Assembly (NCBI GenBank): GCA_030248295.1
Contig: JASANH010000781.1
Coordinates: forward strand, 806,001 to 870,000
Direction: 5' to 3'
DNA: 64,000 bases
Source of the DNA: Mesodorylaimus sp. YZB2_4
Taxonomy: Eukaryota > Nematoda > Enoplea > Dorylaimida > Dorylaimidae
The stretch's first letter is position 1, and each line of letters opens with the position of its first letter. Under the pieces are notes generated by a model. It searched no databases and was not told where the DNA came from. It saw nothing but the letters and a program-made list of their open reading frames with translations. Positions 58,879 to 64,000 of this stretch are shown here, piece after piece. The position numbers were made by a program, and so were the translations under genes.

Positions 58879-60681
58879 TACTCATGCATATTGAAGATTG
58901 GCTGGGCTGTTACGTCAATGAATGGGCTGCTGTCACTGAGAGAAGGCTAATTGAGATGCGAATGGGCAAGAACTACTGACATGGTCAGATAGTGGTGTAC
59001 CTGGTGGATACAATATGTACAAAAGGATGCGAATTCAGAAATAAAATTTGTGTGTTGTCGATTTTTCGCCCGGTGTAAAGTTGATTTGCCAAAAGCTGGC
59101 CGACATTTTGAGTACAGTATACACATAGAAAATAGGGGCCTTCTATACAGGAGTCCATCGAAAAGCTGTTCCTCTTCCTCTCCCCCCCCCCCCAAGCCTA
59201 CATAAAAAAATATTTCAGAAGCACAAGCAGAGCAAAGTCATTTAGTGACGATAATGATCTTACACTGTACACTGATTCTGGTAAAATGAAATCGGCATTA
59301 GAATACATGGATTGCAATCACACAGACATGGGGTCTCAGCCTATAGTGCGTGTGAATGTGCAGACGTGATCAATTTCCAGCTTCTCTTCACCCGAAATTC
59401 CCAATATCTTTACTCTTTCCACCTCTTGCTACCAAATAATTATGTAAGTGGTGCAGTCGAGTGTGAACTAACCTAAGGAACCAGAGGTGACCAGCTGCGA
59501 AAGGTAGTTAGTATGCAACAGCAGGATCAGGCATAGGGAGGAGCCATGGTGGCTCAATCAGTTCCAAGTTGGTGCTCAGCTTTTTGGCTGTTTCCATTCT
59601 GTGCCCTCTAACTTATGCATATTCATTTTTCGCTATATTTTTATGGTATGATGAAGTTTTAATGGACTGACCTGCGCCAAACTGGCCGAACCAGGACCAA
59701 AATATAACCAGTTTTTTCCTGCTAATCAGGCTAGACCAGACAAGTTGTAGCGACGCGCAACAGCTTGGAGGGTCCTGCACGGGTATGAAAATCGTGCCCT
59801 ACCTGTACCCGCTTCCCATACCCGTTTTTTTGATGAATGTTCGAATGGAGTATAAAAACAGAAAAGTAATCAATTCATGAAAATAATAACAGAAGAACCA
59901 GAGTTTTCAACGAAACTCGATCAATTTTCATGTAAAAGTTTATTTTCTATCGCAAGATAACTAGAAGACTTTCTTAAAACATTAATCTGAGCCAAATGCT
60001 ATAGCGCTAAGAGCCTGAATAATGTTTGTGTTTAATATGATATTGGTTTTCTTGTTCCTTTGGAACTACTGTAGAAATCTCATTTATTTAAACTTGAAAG
60101 CCTGAAGCTGACAACAACCTGGCAATCTAAAACTCTGAATGAAACTGCATTCATGTCGGAGAGAATAACCAAGTTAAACTTGATAAGGAGTGCCATTTAA
60201 AATGTTTAGCTTAAGGCATTTTTGACAGTTATGGCTGACACGACCCATAGGTGACCAATGCATGCAGTCTACCAGGAATGAGCAGCTGCCCTTTGATAAC
60301 GTTACCTAGATTCGTGGCAGTGCTACCAGACGCGCTAGTGTAGCTTGTATGCAGAGTTCAACAACAACTACTGTAGCTGTACTACTATAAAACAAGCTGC
60401 AGTAGCTTGTGTGCAGGAGTCAGTTTCACAATTAAGTAGATTAGACGTGTCTTATCGTGAGTCGCAGGACATGCATACAAGAAAGTCCTATCCCTCATCA
60501 AAGCGACACTGCTGTCCTGATCCAAGGACCCGCTGACCTAAGAGTGAAACTGACTTGGATTCTGCTAAGGGTCAAGGTTGCTACACTGGTGCATGTCTAT
60601 CATATAGAAGTATGGACTCCTAGCGCCTTTCCTTCGGTCCCCTCTTAGAAGCTCAGAAATACTCGTTTGTCTTTTCTTTCA

Positions 60682-60832
60682 TGTTCATGTTCATGTTTTA
60701 CCACATCACCAAACGCTTATGCGCACTCGAGGGTTAAGGGGCACATTTTACACATTTTACTGGCCCGCGAGTCGAACACTCGCCCGTAACTGCGCACCTG
60801 GCGTGAGAGGCAGACGCCTAACTATGGGATAA
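60682..60832 (-). repeat. tRNA-derived SINE, family B
   Basis: On the minus strand the head ends in GGCGTCTGCCTCTCACGCCAG, followed by a GTGTTCGACTCGC B-box, the CCCTCGAGTGCGC box, and CATGAA repeats at the end. Confidence 0.8.
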
Positions 60833-61888
60833 AAGGTTGAATTACCGCGCAGCTGTTATATGCAATAGCATGTTGAGTCAGCGTGAGTATAAGAGCGGTT
60901 GGTAGACGGTTCAGTGGGATCAGTTGTGAGTAGTATGTGGAGCCGTTCAGTAAACGGTTGATGATGTCTATGTGTGCCTCTATGCGCATAAGACCCTACT
61001 CCAACGTAGGTCGATGACGCGACACTAACTCACCAGGCCGCGAGGCCACGAGGCCGGCTGGGTTAGGCGCGTAGACAGGTAATCAAGAAGTCAGTCAGTC
61101 AGCGGTGTCGTGTCAAGTGACACCCAACACACGTGGTCTTGACGTCCTACACGGATAGCGCCTTTGCGCCTTTCCGATATAAACCAGGTTCCTTTTTGCA
61201 GTAAACAACCACTTTCAAATCTCATAAACGCTTAAAAAACAAAAACATCTTTTTATTAGTATATATTGGTTGTGAAGAGATATAATATATACCTGTTCTC
61301 TTCGAGAATATAAACGCCCTTTTCGTGCCGCGTGTACATTCCCAAAGATAACAAGTATTGATATGGATATGGATATTCAAAAGATATAAATACGGATACG
61401 ATTTCGATATCGATATCTATTGACTGACTATTTGCGGGTTCTACCCTCATCAGACACTTTGCTTCTGCGACTCCTTTTGTTTCGAAGCTCTACAGTGCCT
61501 ACTAGCCTAGCACTTTTGACAAGACATGCTTCTAGTAATCATTTCGTGCTTTCACCATTGGCGCTTACCTGCTGCAGTGTATGTAGTGTATGTATACGCG
61601 ATGTACCGTACCATAGCATTCACTCCAGGCATCTTTAAAAACTTACGAACTCCCACGACTCACATTTCTGCAGCTGAATTTCTCAATGACGCATCTTCTT
61701 TATATATGCTATGGACTGTATACTGAAGTGTCGATCGCATACTCTATTCGCTCCCAGCAAAACAATATTCTTTCTGATCTTTCAATAAGATTTTATTTAA
61801 CCAGCATATTATCAAGGCAGTGAACTTTTTCACTTCGTTTCAAGTCATTTGATAGTGTATCAGTAAAATGACTTATCTTCGCACTGCC

Positions 61889-62236
61889 TTAATACCAGAA
61901 TCGAGTTCTGCAAGTGCAAACCTCATAGCCATAATAGATGCCGGCATCGCAATAAGGAACATAATCACAATCTGGCTGAAGATCGACGTAATATTTGCAG
62001 ACTTCATTCTCGATAGTGCACAAACTCAAGCACATGCCATCACTAGCGCGTGTAGCGAAACCTTGCTTATATTCCAGCGGGAACTGTTTTGGATCCAGTG
62101 ATCCTCCGAAGTCTGTGAAAACATGACTGCATGTTGTGCATAGAACAGAAGAACATGGGTACTTACACCCACAGTCCGCATTAACATGGCTCAGAAGAAT
62201 CGCTGCAGCCAATAGTACAAAGGATGTAGGGGCCAT
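61889..62236 (-). CDS. Small secreted Cys-rich protein, 115 or 97 residues
   Basis: The frame opens MAPTSFVLLAAAILLSHVNA, a clear signal peptide with cleavage after the Ala, and ends CRTRFWY-stop. The mature chain has 12 Cys if read through. A 54-base segment (62113-62166) begins GTAAGT, ends TTTTCACAG and has the size of a typical intron in this window. Removing it keeps frame and leaves 8 Cys in 97 residues. Either count is even, as expected for disulfides. The motif CDYVPYCDAG and the late EVCTC recall small secreted defence or venom-type folds, but I do not recognise a family. AATAAA on the minus strand at 61797-61792 lies about 90 bases past the stop. TTTAAAAG at about 62277-62286 may act as TATA box. 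Confidence 0.65.
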   Translation of the reverse strand: MAPTSFVLLAAAILLSHVNADCGCKYPCSSVLCTTCSHVFTDFGGSLDPKQFPLEYKQGFATRASDGMCLSLCTIENEVCKYYVDLQPDCDYVPYCDAGIYYGYEVCTCRTRFWY

Positions 62237-62946
62237 CGTTTATAACCTGACAGTAGAAGCAGAAAATCGGATGTGCTTTTAAAAATTCATGTACGTGTCA
62301 TGATAGAAAATTTCAGCCTGATAATTCCTTTTATGAATGAGGTCACCTGAGCGATTTAATTAAGCTCAAGGATTTTGACAAGGGTAGGGTAAAGATATAA
62401 CCAATCTTTGCAGTGTACGATATGGACCATAGCCATTTGTTACTAGAGGCTGCAGGATATAAGAGGCTATCCTGCAACCTTTCATATCCCGTAGCAGGAC
62501 CTCATGTCAGACAGACATGAGGATATAACCCTGCGGTCCCTCACTCCCTCACCCTCACGTTATATGTCAGATTTATTAATTGCTGCTGCATAAATGCTGC
62601 ATAAATTGCTCATGCGTACACGCTCTGCAGCAATCACAATCCTTCTGGTACATTTCTATTGTAACCTACTGGAGGACCTCCTTCACCAGGATATTTTAGG
62701 GTACAGCGTTACTGGCATATTATAGGGTACAGCGTATCCTACAGTATGTACGATATTGTAAGGTGTGTACTCAGTCCAAGAGAACGACTTCAGGGGTTTT
62801 AAAGCCTCACATATCCCCTGGATTAGAAATGTTAAATCCTAGAGCATACACTATATCCCTTTTCACAATATTTTCCAGTGCGGGGCATCAACAGTGTCTG
62901 TCTATCATCATTAGCTAAATACCAGAATGAGACTGCTAGGTTACAG

Positions 62947-63065
62947 ACCCGCTGACCAGTCTGTGGTCTAGCCTGCTGGCTTGTCTGTGGCCTAACCCGC
63001 TGGCAGGTTTGTGGTCAAGCCCCCTGACCAGTCTGTGGCTGACAGCTGGCTGTACTGTGGCCCAG
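62947..63065 (+). repeat. Short degenerate tandem repeat, period about 25
   Basis: Four to five units of the type CCGCTGACCAGTCTGTGG alternate with TCTAGCC-like spacers. The units diverge from each other, so the array is old. Confidence 0.7.
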
Positions 63066-63161
63066 GCGTCTGCCTGGGTGAAAAATGATTGTCAAATATG
63101 TGCCCCTTGGCTGTCGAGTGCGCTGTATAGAGGTTGGCTTTGGAAAAAGTATGACATGACA
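63060..63161 (+). repeat. Truncated SINE, family A
   Basis: It retains the tail from AAAAATGATTGTCAAATATG through TGTCGAGTGCGC to TATGACATGACATG; the tRNA head is lost. Confidence 0.75.
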
Positions 63162-64000
63162 TGAGTATCGAGGCCTAATATAGTCACTTTTTTACAGAAA
63201 CATACTCCAGGCCTGTTTGGCATCCTCACACCTATCCCCGAAGTAACAAGCATAGATTTACGCATAACCTTATGACAACCGCACTTCTCATAAGCCTCAT
63301 TTCCTGCTTTCCAAAAGGCATTTCTCAGGGATTTAAAATCTCATCATCAGTCTGAGCCAGCACACACTGTCAAGTTTAAAAATTAGGGTGATTTTGTCTG
63401 CCAATTTCTGCGTCTGGTCACATTACCACACATGATCAGAAACGGATGCGTTTTCAGAATACATATGAGTACGTATATACAGTGTAGACTCGATTCAGTT
63501 ACTTACTTCTCTCTCTATGTGCGAATGTGGAGGGCGAAAAATAATTTGACTTGGGTATTCGGGTTTAGAACTGGATCGTCTGCTAGTTATTTATATACAA
63601 ACTAAGGTATACACTGTACATATATGCTGTAGAGACATGAACCTTACGAGCAGGCTTAAATCGAATTTGCGCAAACAACAGCTGTAATAAACGTTTTTCG
63701 CACAAGCTGCTCCATTTGTCAAAATGCGGGGAGCGAAGAGCTTATTTTATGATAGTCATAAAAGTTTTTGTATCGTAATGGGCAAAAAAGGAAAATCTGG
63801 AGATGTAGGTCTTAGAAAATCTTGAAGACATCATTTGGTACCAGATTGCTGTAGGTCTCAAATTTTAAAGCCGACATCAGAGTATTAAAAAGAGTATGAT
63901 ATGAGGGGCCTTTTAGTGGGGCTAGCCAAAGTTTTGTGGTATCTCAATCACTCATGCAGTCAAAATTTTAATTTCCGAAGGGTCCCTTTAAGACAAAGAA

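Larger units (their letters stand above)
58083..61888. other. Intergenic region, 3.8 kb
   Basis: It contains a 158-bp pogo-like MITE (58721-58878), a run of 12 C (59182-59193), a family B SINE on the minus strand (60682-60832) and a short dispersed repeat near 61280-61360. A degraded tRNA-like stretch lies near 61040-61070. On the minus strand an AATAAA at 61797-61792 serves the following gene. No coding region was supported. Confidence 0.6.
62237..64000. other. Terminal intergenic region, 1.8 kb
   Basis: It contains a hairpin with 9-bp arms (62500-62522), a two-copy phrase TTATAGGGTACAGCGT near 62690-62730 and a short tandem array (62947-63065). A truncated family A SINE follows (63060-63161). 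The rest is AT-rich without a supported gene. Confidence 0.6.

Overview
This is an animal nuclear genomic window, most likely from an invertebrate. Genes have many exons with GT/AG introns, several only 50-60 bases long, and 3' splice sites of the TTTTCAG or ATTTTAG type. It also has many short secreted cysteine-rich proteins, poly-C tracts and a dispersed TTTCCCGC motif. These traits fit a nematode or a related small invertebrate, but nothing fixes the lineage. No prokaryotic, plastid or viral signature was seen, and no CRISPR array, rRNA or intact tRNA gene.

Layout. A four-exon secreted Cys-rich gene lies at 3431-6647 (+). An intronless gene at 13846-16203 (+) encodes an unrecognised 785-residue protein with about 16 membrane spans. 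A three-exon Ly6/uPAR-like gene lies at 21500-23018 (+). An intronless type I membrane protein with a von Willebrand A domain is at 25752-27362 (+). A 13-exon coiled-coil gene of 499 residues is at 30164-33722 (+). A complete 21-exon NPC1 gene of 1317 residues runs at 36184-45812 (-). It is divergent from an 8-exon RagC/D GTPase gene of 391 residues at 47538-52000 (+). An intronless STIMATE/TMEM110 homologue is at 57093-58082 (+). A small secreted Cys-rich protein lies at 61889-62236 (-). I rebuilt every multi-exon model by hand; the reading phase closes across all junctions.

How the genes may work together. NPC1 (lysosomal cholesterol export) and RagC/D (lysosomal mTORC1 recruitment) act on the same organelle, and in mammals NPC1 is linked functionally to Rag-mTORC1 cholesterol sensing. 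Here they share one 1.7 kb divergent intergenic region. STIMATE acts at ER-plasma membrane contacts in calcium entry. The other genes show no obvious pathway link.

The large intergenic regions and long introns are full of non-coding repeats. Two tRNA-headed SINE families (A and B) share a CCCTCGAGTGCGC box. Two further families (C and D) have different tRNA heads but a common 3' body. There are two hAT-like non-autonomous DNA elements with 8-bp target duplications, pogo-like MITEs with TA ends, and a 90-bp inverted-repeat element. A 162-bp higher-order minisatellite lies in an NPC1 intron. An inverted duplication near 52.3-54.65 kb has one arm split by a retroposon-like insertion.
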